Source of the DNA: Streptomyces sp. MBT65
Lineage (GTDB): Bacteria; Actinomycetota; Actinomycetes; Streptomycetales; Streptomycetaceae
Assembly: GCF_016612545.1 (NCBI RefSeq)
Contig: NZ_JAENRY010000040.1
Location: 1-40,520 of the forward strand
DNA length: 40,520 bases
Reading direction: 5' to 3'
Under the pieces are notes generated by a model, which ran no database searches, was not told where the DNA came from, and saw only the letters and a program-made list of their open reading frames with translations. A program made the position numbers and the translations under genes. Shown here one piece after another: positions 7,745 to 15,074 of the stretch (positions are counted from its first letter, which is position 1; the number at the start of each line of letters is the position of its first letter).

Positions 7745-8164
7745 ATGACCGCAGAGGGTCCCCCGCACGCCGACAGCGGAGCACAGGAACCGATCGGCGA
7801 CCTGGTCCAGCGTGCCTCGCATCAGTTGTCACAGCTCGTCCGCGACGAAATGCGCCTGGCACAGGCGGAGATGGTCGAGAAGGGCAAGCGGTTCGGCAAG
7901 GGCGGCGGCCTGCTCGGCGGCGCCGGACTGGTGGGTGTTCTCACGCTGCAGGCACTGGTGGCCACCGTGATCGCCGCGCTCGCGCTCGTCATGGACGTGT
8001 GGGCGGCAGCGCTGATCGTCACCGCCGTCCTGGCCGCCGTCACCGCCCTGATGGCAGTTCTCGGCAAGCGGCAGATCAGTGAGGCAGCCCCGCCGACACC
8101 GGAACAGACCATCGACAGCGTCAAGGCCGACGTAGCCGAAATCAAGGAGAAGGCACACCGATGA
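7745..8164 (+). CDS. phage holin family protein (Holin-X / PF07332 type)
   Basis: A 139-residue membrane protein from the ATG at 7745, with AGGTGA 8 bases upstream. An amphipathic N-terminal helix with IGDLVQRASHQLSQLVRDEM and EMVEKGKRFGKGG leads to two transmembrane helices (about 60-82 and 86-107) and a charged tail. This is the actinobacterial holin superfamily III layout, named for similarity to phage holins but chromosomal and not lytic by itself. Its stop overlaps the next start (ATGA at 8161-8164), so it is translationally coupled to the DUF3618 gene. The trio with DUF3618 and DUF4235 is a recurrent Streptomyces operon, thought to relate to the cell envelope or stress. Confidence 0.88.
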   Translation: MTAEGPPHADSGAQEPIGDLVQRASHQLSQLVRDEMRLAQAEMVEKGKRFGKGGGLLGGAGLVGVLTLQALVATVIAALALVMDVWAAALIVTAVLAAVTALMAVLGKRQISEAAPPTPEQTIDSVKADVAEIKEKAHR

Positions 8165-8631
8165 CCCAGGACAAGCCGTACACGGGCGATGAGACAGCAC
8201 CCTCCACGGAGGAACTGCGCTCGCAGGTCGAGGCGACCCGCGAGGAACTCGGCGAGACCGTCGAGGCGCTCGCGGCCAAGGCCGATGTCAAGGCCCGCGC
8301 CCAGGAGAAGACGCACGCCGTCAAGCAACAGGTCGAGGAGACGACGGCGCAGGCCGAGGCCCAACTGCGGGACAAGGCGTCAGAAGTGATCCACGTGATA
8401 CAGGACAGAACCCCGGAGCCGGTGCGAGCCAAGGCCGCAGCGGCCACGGAACAGGTCCGCGACCAGGCAGCTCACGCCGGTCAGCTCGCCTGGGAGAACA
8501 CCCCGGAGTCGGCACGCGAAAAGGCCGCCCAGGGTCTGCGAGCGGCACAAGCCAACCGCGCCCCGCTGCTCGCCGCGGCCGGCGCACTCATCGCGCTGCT
8601 GCTCATCCGCCGCTCCAGGAAGCACCGATGA
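8161..8631 (+). CDS. DUF3618 domain protein, membrane-anchored coiled coil
   Basis: A 156-residue protein overlapping its upstream neighbour by four bases. Residues 15-45 carry the DUF3618 signature (TEELRSQVEATREELGETVEAL followed by AAKADVKARA), split here for brevity. The middle is a long Ala/Gln/Glu-rich helix, probably coiled coil, and the C-terminus is one transmembrane helix (PLLAAAGALIALLLI) followed by RRSRKHR. The protein is a C-terminally anchored helical stalk. It shares an operon with the holin-like and DUF4235 proteins, and all three have membrane segments, so they may act as a complex (inference). Confidence 0.88.
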   Translation: MTQDKPYTGDETAPSTEELRSQVEATREELGETVEALAAKADVKARAQEKTHAVKQQVEETTAQAEAQLRDKASEVIHVIQDRTPEPVRAKAAAATEQVRDQAAHAGQLAWENTPESAREKAAQGLRAAQANRAPLLAAAGALIALLLIRRSRKHR

Positions 8632-8894
8632 AATCAAGCAAGATCGCTTACAAACCGCTCGGAATGGCCATGGGCGCCCTGAGCGGCATGCTGGCCGGTG
8701 CAGCGTTCAAGCAAGTCTGGAAACGACTCGGCCGCGACGACGACACCCCCAACGCCACCGACGAACACCGCACCTGGCCCGAGGTCCTGTCGGCGGCTGC
8801 CCTGCAAGGAGCGATCTTCGCCGGCGTCAAAGCCGCCGTCGACCGCGGCGGCGCCACTGCCATCCGCCGACTGACCGGCACCTGGCCCGGCTGA
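8628..8894 (+). CDS. DUF4235 domain protein
   Basis: An 88-residue protein whose ATG overlaps the DUF3618 stop (ATGA at 8628-8631). It contains KPLGMAMGALSGMLAGAAFKQVWKRLG, a glycine-rich helix, then LSAAALQGAIFAGVKAAVDRGGATAIRRLTG, a second one, together the DUF4235 pattern of two short membrane-associated helices. It is the last gene of the three-gene operon. Function is unknown. Confidence 0.88.
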   Translation: MKSSKIAYKPLGMAMGALSGMLAGAAFKQVWKRLGRDDDTPNATDEHRTWPEVLSAAALQGAIFAGVKAAVDRGGATAIRRLTGTWPG

Positions 8895-9322
8895 CAACTC
8901 CCCTCGGCGCCCCCGGAGCCCGCAGCTGGGCGGACGCCGACGGGCAGTCAGCTTCCAGACGGAGGACACCTTCCGCCTCTTCCCTTCGCGATGCCCAACT
9001 TGCGGTTGACGGGCCTCTCCCGTCTTCGAACAACCTGGCAGAGAACCGGAAGCCGACGAAAGACGTCGACAAACGCCTACCGGCCCAGACATGCTTCTGC
9101 GCGTGCTCCTGCAACGGCGTCCTTGCGGTCAACGCCGACTTCCCAAGATCAGCTATCCGTCGGCCGCCAAGAGGGGTCCTACACGCCTCCGAATCAACGG
9201 CGTGCCCATAGCCTGCCCATAAGACCGGTGAACCACGGTCAACAACGGTGCGATTCCGTGCCGCCTAGCGCCACACAAGAACACATACGCCCAGTTCAGA
9301 AGCTACCCGCCTCCCCAAGCGC
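8895..9322. other. intergenic region ending in an attP-arm-like stretch
   Basis: No gene is supported; the long frame at 8991-9569 is unlike any known protein and runs through the tRNA fragment and terminator. Bases about 9200-9265 contain TGCCCATA followed by GGTCAACAACGGTGCGATTCC. Similar phrases precede the repeats at 10582 and 32648 and are commonly seen between an integrase gene end and the attachment core in actinomycete elements. I read this as the right-hand arm of a lost integrative element. Confidence 0.5.
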
Positions 9323-9370
9323 CGTCGCTTCCCAAGCTGAGAGTGCGAGTTCGATTCTCGTCACCCGCTC
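9323..9370 (+). repeat. tRNA-Gly 3'-end direct repeat, copy 1 (attachment-site scar)
   Basis: A 48-bp sequence containing an anticodon-loop-like TTCCCAA (anticodon CCC), the T arm GCGAG-TTCGATT-CTCGT and the acceptor strand CACCCGC. The 5' half of the tRNA is missing and the bases before GCTTCCC do not complete the anticodon stem. This is what remains to the right of an integration at a glycine tRNA gene. Copies at 32648 and 37331 are identical over all 48 bp; the copy at 10582 differs at one base. Confidence 0.85.
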
Positions 9371-9377
9371 TCCTCGA

Positions 9378-9402
9378 AGCCCCAGGTCAGCAGCCTGGGG
9401 CT
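9378..9402 (+). terminator. terminator after repeat copy 1
   Basis: AGCCCCAGG at 9378-9386 pairs with CCTGGGGCT at 9394-9402, followed by CTTTC. The same hairpin follows copies 3 and 4, as would be expected for a tRNA terminator carried along with the attachment core. Confidence 0.85.
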
Positions 9403-9649
9403 CTTTCATGGCGGGCTCTCAGTCGCATTTTCCGGCGCACAAGGCACCCGAAGATTGGGCACGCGGAGGGCACGAGCGCTTGCCGAGTGCCACCAACTCG
9501 CCACTCCCACTGCCGGAACACGCCGCTGACCTGCCGTTTCATGACACTCACCGCAGCGGTCACCGATGAGAGCCCTCAGCCTGCCGCCCCCTGCGGACCA
9601 ACTGGCGCTTTCCTGCACTGTGAAGGGGACAGCAGTCTCAGGCTTGCCA

Positions 9650-9670
9650 TGTAAGACAGATCGTCTTACA
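9650..9670. promoter_or_regulatory. palindromic operator of VapBC copy 1
   Basis: TGTAAGAC-N5-GTCTTACA, a perfect 8-bp inverted repeat 8 bp before the antitoxin ATG. The antitoxin is a ribbon-helix-helix protein, and such pairs bind palindromes over their own promoter, so autorepression is likely. The counterpart before copy 2 (32979-32997) keeps both GTAAGAC arms but changes the centre. Confidence 0.75.
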
Positions 9671-9678
9671 TTGGTTTC

Positions 9679-9912
9679 ATGGCTGACACCATCACGATCC
9701 GCAGCGACTCGGAGACCGAGCACGCTCTGGACGTTCTCACCCATGACGGCAGTTCACGCTCGGCAGCCATCCGCCAAGCCGTGCTCGAAGCCGCCCTACG
9801 CAAAGAGCGGGCCGCCGCGATGCGTCGCGCCGTCCTGCGTATGCCGCTTGGTGAACCGGACGGCATCGACATCGCCGCGGAAATCGCCCACAGTCGCGAG
9901 GACGAGCGCTGA
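9679..9912 (+). CDS. ribbon-helix-helix antitoxin (VapB-like), copy 1
   Basis: A 77-residue protein beginning MADTITIRSDSETEHALDVL, a beta strand and helix typical of CopG/Arc ribbon-helix-helix DNA-binding domains, then SSRSAAIRQAVLEAALRKE and an acidic C-terminus that would occupy the toxin. Its stop overlaps the toxin start (ATGATG at 9911-9916), the usual translational coupling of toxin-antitoxin pairs. A palindrome lies just upstream. It differs from copy 2 at only a few residues (Asp to Glu at ALDVL; AHSREDER versus ARGREDER). Confidence 0.85.
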   Translation: MADTITIRSDSETEHALDVLTHDGSSRSAAIRQAVLEAALRKERAAAMRRAVLRMPLGEPDGIDIAAEIAHSREDER

Positions 9913-10358
9913 TGATCTATCTCGACTCGGCCGCCGTCGTGAAACTCGTCCACGCCGAGTCCGAGTCGCAGGCTTTGCGCGACTGGCTCGACGAACGAGC
10001 CGAGACCGGATGGACGAGTTCGGTTCTGGTGGAGATCGAGTCGTCGCGGGCCCTTGGGCGCTACGCCCCGGAGGCTGTCGCCCGGCTCCACCCGGTCCTC
10101 GACCTGATCGAGTTGGTGGAGCTGGATGCCGGCATTCGCATCTTGGCCCAGACCGTCAAACCTGTGACCGTACGGAGTCTGGACGCCATCCACCTGGCAA
10201 CGGCTCTCCGTATCCGCTCCCAGCTGACCTCCTTCGTCACGTACGACAAACGACTGGCCGATGCTGCTCAAGCAGCCGGACTGACCGTCGACATGCCCAA
10301 CTGGGACATCTCTTCACCGTCAGGGCCCGGCAGAGGCTCCCGGCCTATGGATACCTGA
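9912..10358 (+). CDS. PIN-domain toxin (VapC-like RNase), copy 1, with altered C-terminus
   Basis: A 148-residue PIN-domain protein. The acidic residues expected to bind Mg are visible: Asp in MIYLDSAAVVKLV, Glu in VEIESSRAL, Asp in LDAIHLATAL and Asp in VTYDKRLADAA. VapC toxins are cytoplasmic RNases, many cutting tRNA or rRNA. Compared with copy 2 (130 residues), the shared sequence ends at TVDMP, and here 18 unrelated residues follow (NWDISSPSGPGRGSRPMDT). So the 3' end of the gene has been fused to foreign DNA, probably the right arm of the cassette. Toxin activity should be intact because the catalytic residues precede the junction. Confidence 0.85.
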   Translation: MIYLDSAAVVKLVHAESESQALRDWLDERAETGWTSSVLVEIESSRALGRYAPEAVARLHPVLDLIELVELDAGIRILAQTVKPVTVRSLDAIHLATALRIRSQLTSFVTYDKRLADAAQAAGLTVDMPNWDISSPSGPGRGSRPMDT

Positions 10359-10581
10359 GGCGTCGCCCGAGCAAAGCGTCAGGCCACCGCTCAGCAAGCC
10401 TTCGGTGGAACACACGTCGACGTCCCGCTGAAGGCGCCCGCATCGACCTCGCTTCAACCGCGTGCCCCATCCGTGCCCTTCAGGGCGGACGACAACGGCC
10501 ACCAAAGGTGCGATCCCGACCCGCCCACGGGGCCTGACCTCACGTTTCCACAGGTCAGTACAGTAGTCGGCGAGCAAGCTC
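10359..10581. other. right-arm sequence of the first cassette
   Basis: No gene. Bases about 10463-10530 (GTGCCC...GGGCGGACGACAACGGCC and AAAGGTGCGATCC) resemble the stretch before repeat copies 1 and 3, so this is probably an attP arm lying directly before the attachment core at 10582. Confidence 0.5.
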
Positions 10582-10629
10582 CGTCGCTTCCCAAGCTAAG
10601 AGTGCGAGTTCGATTCTCGTCACCCGCTC
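10582..10629 (+). repeat. tRNA-Gly 3'-end direct repeat, copy 2
   Basis: The same 48-bp block as copies 1, 3 and 4, with one change (AAGCTAAG instead of AAGCTGAG). It is 1,259 bp after copy 1, so the first cassette holds only the VapBC pair. The terminator that follows differs from those behind the other copies, which suggests a separate integration history. Confidence 0.85.
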
Positions 10630-10636
10630 CGTGCGA

Positions 10637-10663
10637 AACCCCCGGGTCGATCACCCGGGGGTT
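10637..10663 (+). terminator. terminator after repeat copy 2
   Basis: AACCCCCGGGT at 10637-10647 pairs perfectly with ACCCGGGGGTT at 10653-10663, followed by CTTTGCT. It sits at the same distance from the repeat as the other terminators but has a different sequence. Confidence 0.85.
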
Positions 10664-10710
10664 CTTTGCTGTCCAGTCCAATGTGCGGTTTCCGCGCCCC
10701 CCGCGTGCCC

Positions 10711-10865
10711 CGAGTGCAGGTGGTCCCCCACGAGTCGACCCCGCTCGCGTCCCATCTGGCGTCCATCCTCCGCCCGGCGACGTCGTCCTCGTGAAGGCGT
10801 CCCGCGGCGGACAGCTTTGGCAGATCGCCCAAGCGCTCACCGGACAGCCCGTCACCGGCCTGTGA
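10711..10865 (+). pseudogene. C-terminal remnant of a MurF-type ligase
   Basis: The frame ending at 10865 reads PGDVVLVKASRGGQLWQIA then QALTGQPVTGL and stops. This resembles the very C-terminus of MurF (UDP-MurNAc-tripeptide:D-Ala-D-Ala ligase) paralogues. In the adjacent frame upstream the sequence HESTPLASHLASILRP fits the preceding helix, so a frameshift lies near 10773. Everything before this is missing; the fragment begins about 50 bp after the terminator of repeat copy 2. MurF uses D-Ala-D-Ala, which the ligase and dipeptidase at 17.6-19.6 kb make and destroy, so it may have belonged to the same group. The family call is from memory. Confidence 0.5.
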
Positions 10866-11151
10866 GCAGCCGTCGGACCATCACTTGTCGAGCAGCCATG
10901 GGCGCGATCAAACGGAGCAGCCGACCTCCGCGATGAGTTCCGGGCTGTCCCTCGTGAGAACCGAAGCGGCGCTTTCGCGGGTCAGCGCATCGCCCTACGC
11001 GAACACACCACCATTTCCTGCGCCGCCGACCGCTACACACTCCAAGTCGACTTCAGCGTAATCGCGAGGTCATGGCTACTGACTAAATAAACTCGCCGAA
11101 TTGAAGCGGGCCGAATTCGGTCTGCGGGTATCGCCGCTTCCCTTATGGGAC
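10866..11151 (+). other. intergenic region, open frame of unknown meaning
   Basis: After the MurF-like stop the same frame stays open to a TAA near 11088 and encodes about 70 residues, including ADLRDEFRAVPRENRSGAF and QRIALREHTTISC, which look like real protein but have no start codon or recognisable family. It may be another gene fragment. The bases near 11085 are AT-rich (ACTAAATAAACTC). Confidence 0.3.
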
Positions 11152-11190
11152 GAAGGGCTCCCGCAAGCCGAATACTTGCGGGAGCCCTTC
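11152..11190. terminator. strong hairpin terminator of the alpha/beta hydrolase gene
   Basis: GAAGGGCTCCCGCAAG at 11152-11167 pairs perfectly with 11175-11190 (16 bp) around a 7-base loop. It lies 168 bp beyond the leftward stop of the hydrolase gene and could work in both directions. Confidence 0.8.
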
Positions 11191-11357
11191 TGCCCTCGGA
11201 GTGCGCGCGGAGCGCGGCCTGCGGTAGCGAGTCCCTCCCCGTCCTGCGTGGTCGTGGGGGCATCGCGTGTGCCGGTACGACGGCGAAGCAAGCCCATGGC
11301 ACAGCCGCCGCCAGAAGCCCCGCGCCGATCAAACAGGCGCCCTGCTACTGGGACGGA

Positions 11358-12203
11358 TCAGTGCACGGAGTTGGCGGCGGCGACGATGGCGCGGTCGACC
11401 GCTCCCGGGCTGATCGAAGGAACGTCGTGTCCCGAGCGGGTGTAGGTGATGTGGGCGCCCACCCGGTTGGCCTGGAACTTCTGGGCGGCCGTCGGCACAG
11501 CGTGGTCCTCCGTCGAGATGACCGCCCACTTCGGCGTCTTCGCCGGCGGATTCACCGTGGCCTTGTCGGTGAAGGCCGAAAGGGCGACCGGCTCCTGAGT
11601 CACCGAGGCGACGCTGATGGCCGACTTCGACAGCCCGTTGCCGTACACGGTCCCGAACTTGTCCGCCTTGAGGTACACGTCGGTGTCACCGCCGGGCAGC
11701 GGAACGGTGCGGAAGTTCTCCGAAACGAGCTGCGACCCGGGGAACTGTCCGATCAGTGAGCCGGCGGCTTCTCCCGCCTTGGGGATGAGAGCCGCCACGT
11801 AGACGAGGGCCTTGACGTTCGACGTCGTCGCGGCGACCTGGCTGACGACCTCTCCCGCGTAGGAGTGGCCGACCAGCACCACGGGACCCTTGACGGTCTT
11901 GACCTGCGCCTCGACATAGGCGCTGTCGAAGGCCAGGCCGCGCAGCGGGGTGTCGATCGCGAGGACCGGGTAGCCCTGCTGCCGCAGGTAGCCGATCTCG
12001 CTGCTCCAGCTGGAGGAGTCGGCGAACGCCCCGTGGACCAGGACCACCGTCGGCTTCGCGCGGTGCGCCGTCTGCGAGGCGACGGCGTGATCGTTCGCCC
12101 TGGTCGTGACGGCGCTCGCGTTCGTCACGGCAAGCGAGGCTACGACCGCGCCACTCACCAGCCCGGCAGCCACCAGCGTTTTGATTCGAACGGTGGACTT
12201 CAT
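11358..12203 (-). CDS. secreted alpha/beta-fold hydrolase
   Basis: A 281-residue protein from the ATG at 12203. It has a typical Sec signal peptide: MKSTVRIKTLVAAGLVSG, a hydrophobic run, and a likely cleavage after TNASA. The mature part shows the alpha/beta-hydrolase core: VVLVHGAFADSSSW (oxyanion region), nucleophile elbow VLVGHSYAGEV (Ser), a catalytic Asp in ISTEDHAVP and His in RSGHDVP. It looks like the lipase/esterase or EstC-like group of secreted Streptomyces enzymes; the substrate is unknown. It is monocistronic with a strong terminator downstream. Likely active, since the whole triad is present. Confidence 0.9.
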   Translation of the reverse strand: MKSTVRIKTLVAAGLVSGAVVASLAVTNASAVTTRANDHAVASQTAHRAKPTVVLVHGAFADSSSWSSEIGYLRQQGYPVLAIDTPLRGLAFDSAYVEAQVKTVKGPVVLVGHSYAGEVVSQVAATTSNVKALVYVAALIPKAGEAAGSLIGQFPGSQLVSENFRTVPLPGGDTDVYLKADKFGTVYGNGLSKSAISVASVTQEPVALSAFTDKATVNPPAKTPKWAVISTEDHAVPTAAQKFQANRVGAHITYTRSGHDVPSISPGAVDRAIVAAANSVH

Positions 12204-12525
12204 TTGTTGTTATTCCTCTCGAAGTTGTCCAGCCGAATCGGCAGAGGAAGCGCCATGGTCCGCATGAACACGGAAACCTTTTCTCTTGCGGCCTGCGGCG
12301 CTTCGCCAAATCAACTATGGCGGTCGCTTCGACGGAACGCTAATGCCAATCCCGCTCCCGTCCATGTCGATCCGGCATGAGCCGGCGAACGACATTTCCA
12401 GCACCGAATTCCTGACGTTTTAAGTGCGCGGAAATACAGAGAATGAGGCACTGCGACGGGTACGAACGGGCACGGTCGCCACAGGACTGCGGTCGTCCCG
12501 GTGACCGGCCGACGATCATGTGAAG

Positions 12526-12586
12526 CCTGTGACGTCAGCACGCCGACAGCTGATGTCACAGGGTTCGAACCCCTGCCGTTCATCCA
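12526..12586 (+). other. long hairpin fused to a tRNA-3'-end-like sequence
   Basis: CCTGTGACGTCAGC (12526-12539) pairs with GCTGATGTCACAGG (12549-12562), 14 bp with one G-T pair. It is followed at once by a perfect T arm CAGGG-TTCGAAC-CCCTG (12559-12575) and then CCGTTCA-T-CCA, which has the form of a tRNA acceptor strand with CCA. No matching 5' half (TGAACGG) occurs at tRNA distance. It could be a tRNA remnant or another attachment scar; a working tRNA is unlikely. Confidence 0.4.
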
Positions 12587-12648
12587 TGACTTGGAGCCTC
12601 AGTGCACTACGGACTCATCGCTCCGAGCGCGCTCGCCACCGCCCCACA

Positions 12649-13193
12649 GCAACGGTGGATACGACGTCTCCCATTACGACCTGCGGCTGAAGTACCAGTC
12701 GGCACGGACGAGTTGGCGGGGACTCCCAGGACGGGGTTGGACCAGGGCGCGGACATCACCGTCGTAGTGCGCTACAGCGAGACACCCGCGTCGAAGCACG
12801 CATACGGATTCACCGCCTGGCTGCACACGGCGGACGGCGCGGTCACGGCCAACGAGCCGGAGTCGGCGTGGTGATGGTTCCCCATCCGTACGACGCGCTC
12901 GGCGGCCATGTGCCGGACGTGCCCACCGGTTTCGCGCTGGAGACCCGGACCCGGCCCTTCTACAGCCCCCCGAGGGGGGCCGCAGAAGCACACCTACAGC
13001 AACGCGTCGGTCGTGGACCTTCCAGCGGTACGCCAAGAAGGTGTCCCGCAGGGAGCTGGGCGCGCTGTTCGACACATGGCTCTTCAAGCTGGCCAAGCCG
13101 GCGGTGCCCGCCGCGGTCGGCAGGTCTTCCCTTCCGGTTCGGCCCAAGTCGTGGAAGCAGATCGAGGCGACGAACGAGGTGCACGAGCACTGA
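12649..13193 (+). pseudogene. secreted M1-family metallopeptidase (aminopeptidase N-like), decayed
   Basis: Pieces in different frames line up with the beginning and end of Streptomyces M1 peptidases. NGGYDVSHYDLRLKYQ is the start of the mature enzyme, then after a frameshift GTDELAGT and GADITVVVRYSETPASK, YGFTAWLHTADGAV and TANEPESAW, a TGA where family members have a second Trp, and WFP. After a large deletion that removes the HExxH zinc site, FQRYAKKVSRRELGALFDTW and PKSWKQIEATNEVHEH end at a natural TGA at 13193. No signal peptide remains. The gene is clearly dead: two frameshifts, one nonsense change and an internal deletion. Confidence 0.75.
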
Positions 13194-13331
13194 GCGGTGG
13201 GCAGCCCTCGTCTTCCCCCGTCACCATCTCGGCCCTGTTCGGCTGAGCGGCGGACCGCCGGGCCGGCCACAACGGTCACGGCACACCCCGTTCTCGGGCG
13301 CCGTCATGTGTACATCCAGATAGGACAAGTA

Positions 13332-14708
13332 GTGCGCATACACAAGCTGGGCTCTGCCCTGGTCGGAGTCGTCGCCATGCTGGCGCTGACCACCGGATCA
13401 CCTGCTTCCGAAGCAGCCGCTCCCGCCCAGCCGGACTCCGGCTCACCCGCGCCCGGTGCCCTGCACAGCGAGCACGTGGTCCCCGGCAAGACGGGGTCGG
13501 CGGTTCGGAAGGAACTGCCTGCCGAGGTCTCCCGGCGGTTCTACGAGCTCAACTTCGCCGGGCACGTCGGCTCGGTCGGCGTCGCCGAGGACGCGCCGAA
13601 CGCCGCGGATGCCACCACGAGCGCCCTGTCCTCCTGGACGGGGAAGTTCCACGCCTCCTGGGGCGTCTCCCCGACCAGCGGAACCATGCACGGAGCGCAG
13701 GCCACGCACAGCGTGAACCTCTCGGCCCCGGTCACCGGCGACGACACGGTCTACGCGCCGACCCTGGACCCGAGTTACGCAAGCTGCATCGAGATGACCA
13801 CGATCTACTTCCGCAGCTCGATCTGGGTCGGCGCGTGGGACTGGTGTGCGGCAGCCCCGGGCTGGGCGAAGACCACGGTCGCCGACTCCGCCTTCCTGGA
13901 CACCTACACCAAGAAGGTGAACGGCCGGCCGTCGTACTCGGTCCAGGACATCCAGACCAATGCGACGACCAACGAGTGGACCTCGTACCTCTACAACTAC
14001 GACACGCACGCCTGGGAGCCCTTCTTCCAGAGCGCGAACACCAGCAAGCTCGGCAGTTCCGGCGGCGGCTGGGACATGATGGAGGTCTACACGAACTACG
14101 ACCCCACGACCGGTGAGGGCCAGTACTGCGCGGAGACCAAGGGCGCGGCGTACCAGACCACGGGACTCCAGTACCAGTCCTCCTACGGCGGCGGCTGGAC
14201 GGCAGCCACAGCGGCCAACTCGACCGTGCCGACCACCGTGAAGTCGTCCGACCTCGGTTGCTCGGATCTGTCCTACGCGGTGCTGACGGCGAACAGCGGG
14301 TTCTCCTTGACCAACGAGAAGAACCCGACGGGCCCCATCAGCAACTCCGCCGGGATGTGTGTGGACAACCGCTCGGGGAACACCACGAACGGCAACCCGA
14401 TCCAGCTGTATTGGTGCAACGACACGAACTCGCAGCAGTGGACGCTGAACCTCAACGGCACGCTGACGGTGGAGAACAAGTGCATGGCCGTCAAGGGCGG
14501 AGGCACGGCCGACGGCACCGCCGTGGAGCTGGACGACTGCGACGGCTCCGGCGGCGGGACCTGGCAGACGCGCGCCGACGGCACGATCTACAACCCGCAG
14601 TCCGGCAAGTGCCTTGATGCCACCGCGAATTACACCACCGCCGGCACGCAGCTCCAGATCGCGAGCTGCACCGGTGCCGTCAACCAGAGGTGGAACCTGC
14701 CCACCTGA
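13332..14708 (+). CDS. secreted protein with C-terminal ricin-type beta-trefoil lectin domain
   Basis: A 458-residue protein if started at the GTG at 13332, where a signal peptide begins (MRIHKLGSALVGVVAMLAL, cleavage after SEAAA or nearby) behind an AGGA; an upstream ATG at 13197 only adds unlikely sequence. Residues about 40-330 form an extracellular domain rich in Trp, Tyr, Ser and Thr that I do not recognise (for example YFRSSIWVGAWDWCAAAPGW). From about 335 a ricin B domain follows with the repeats SAGMCVDNRSGNTTNGNPIQ, LYWCNDTNSQQW, NKCMAVKGGGTADGTAVE and GKCLDATANYTTAGTQLQ plus final NQRWNLPT, the QxW signatures. It probably binds carbohydrate outside the cell; an enzymatic function cannot be assigned. 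Confidence 0.85.
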   Translation: MRIHKLGSALVGVVAMLALTTGSPASEAAAPAQPDSGSPAPGALHSEHVVPGKTGSAVRKELPAEVSRRFYELNFAGHVGSVGVAEDAPNAADATTSALSSWTGKFHASWGVSPTSGTMHGAQATHSVNLSAPVTGDDTVYAPTLDPSYASCIEMTTIYFRSSIWVGAWDWCAAAPGWAKTTVADSAFLDTYTKKVNGRPSYSVQDIQTNATTNEWTSYLYNYDTHAWEPFFQSANTSKLGSSGGGWDMMEVYTNYDPTTGEGQYCAETKGAAYQTTGLQYQSSYGGGWTAATAANSTVPTTVKSSDLGCSDLSYAVLTANSGFSLTNEKNPTGPISNSAGMCVDNRSGNTTNGNPIQLYWCNDTNSQQWTLNLNGTLTVENKCMAVKGGGTADGTAVELDDCDGSGGGTWQTRADGTIYNPQSGKCLDATANYTTAGTQLQIASCTGAVNQRWNLPT

Positions 14709-14719
14709 CACTGCGTCGA

Positions 14720-14760
14720 GGCGGCCTGCCGAAGCGTGCTCACGCACCCGGTAGGCCGCC
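14720..14760 (+). terminator. hairpin terminator of the ricin-domain gene
   Basis: GGCGGCCT at 14720-14727 pairs with AGGCCGCC at 14753-14760, with a smaller internal stem AGCGTG/CACGC in the loop. It begins 11 bp after the stop codon. Confidence 0.7.
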
Positions 14761-14976
14761 CTGTGGTGGGATCCCTCGAAGTCTCCGGTGGGGGCCGGAC
14801 CTGCTCGGACAAGAGCGCGCGAGGGCCCATGGCACCGGACGCGACGATGTTCCCGCCTCCCGTCCGTCTCTTCCGCCGCCCCCTGCCCTCCAGGCGTCCA
14901 GAAGCGCGGCCCGGACCGCCTCCTCCGACTCCTCCGGTTCCGTGTCTTCGCCGGAAGTCGCCGCTCGCTCGTCCAT
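14740..14976 (-). CDS. small hypothetical protein, uncertain
   Basis: A 78-codon frame from the ATG at 14976 with GGAGAG 7 bases upstream. The first 30 residues (MDERAATSGEDTEPEESEEA then VRAALLDAWR) are acidic then helical and look like protein; the rest is Gly/Arg/Pro-rich and could be chance. The frame ends inside the terminator of the ricin-domain gene. It may be the start of a small gene whose end was lost. Confidence 0.35.
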   Translation of the reverse strand: MDERAATSGEDTEPEESEEAVRAALLDAWRAGGGGRDGREAGTSSRPVPWALARSCPSRSGPHRRLRGIPPQGGLPGA

Positions 14977-15074
14977 GTTTCGTCTCTCCGTCGGTCTGTT
15001 CGCCTCGGTCGGCAGTGGGCGGTCCGGGCTGTCGCATCGAGCTCCGGGTCCGTAGGAGCCGTTCAGTCGTCACT

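Noticed and set aside
7745..8164. Prophage lysis gene
   Set aside because: The holin-like protein belongs to a conserved chromosomal operon with DUF3618 and DUF4235; no other phage genes are nearby.
9323..9370. A functional tRNA-Gly gene
   Set aside because: Only the 3' part is present in all four copies; the D arm, 5' acceptor strand and 5' half of the anticodon stem are missing.
8991..9569. Open frame of 192 codons across the first repeat
   Set aside because: It crosses the tRNA fragment and the terminator, has no ribosome binding site and no recognisable motif.
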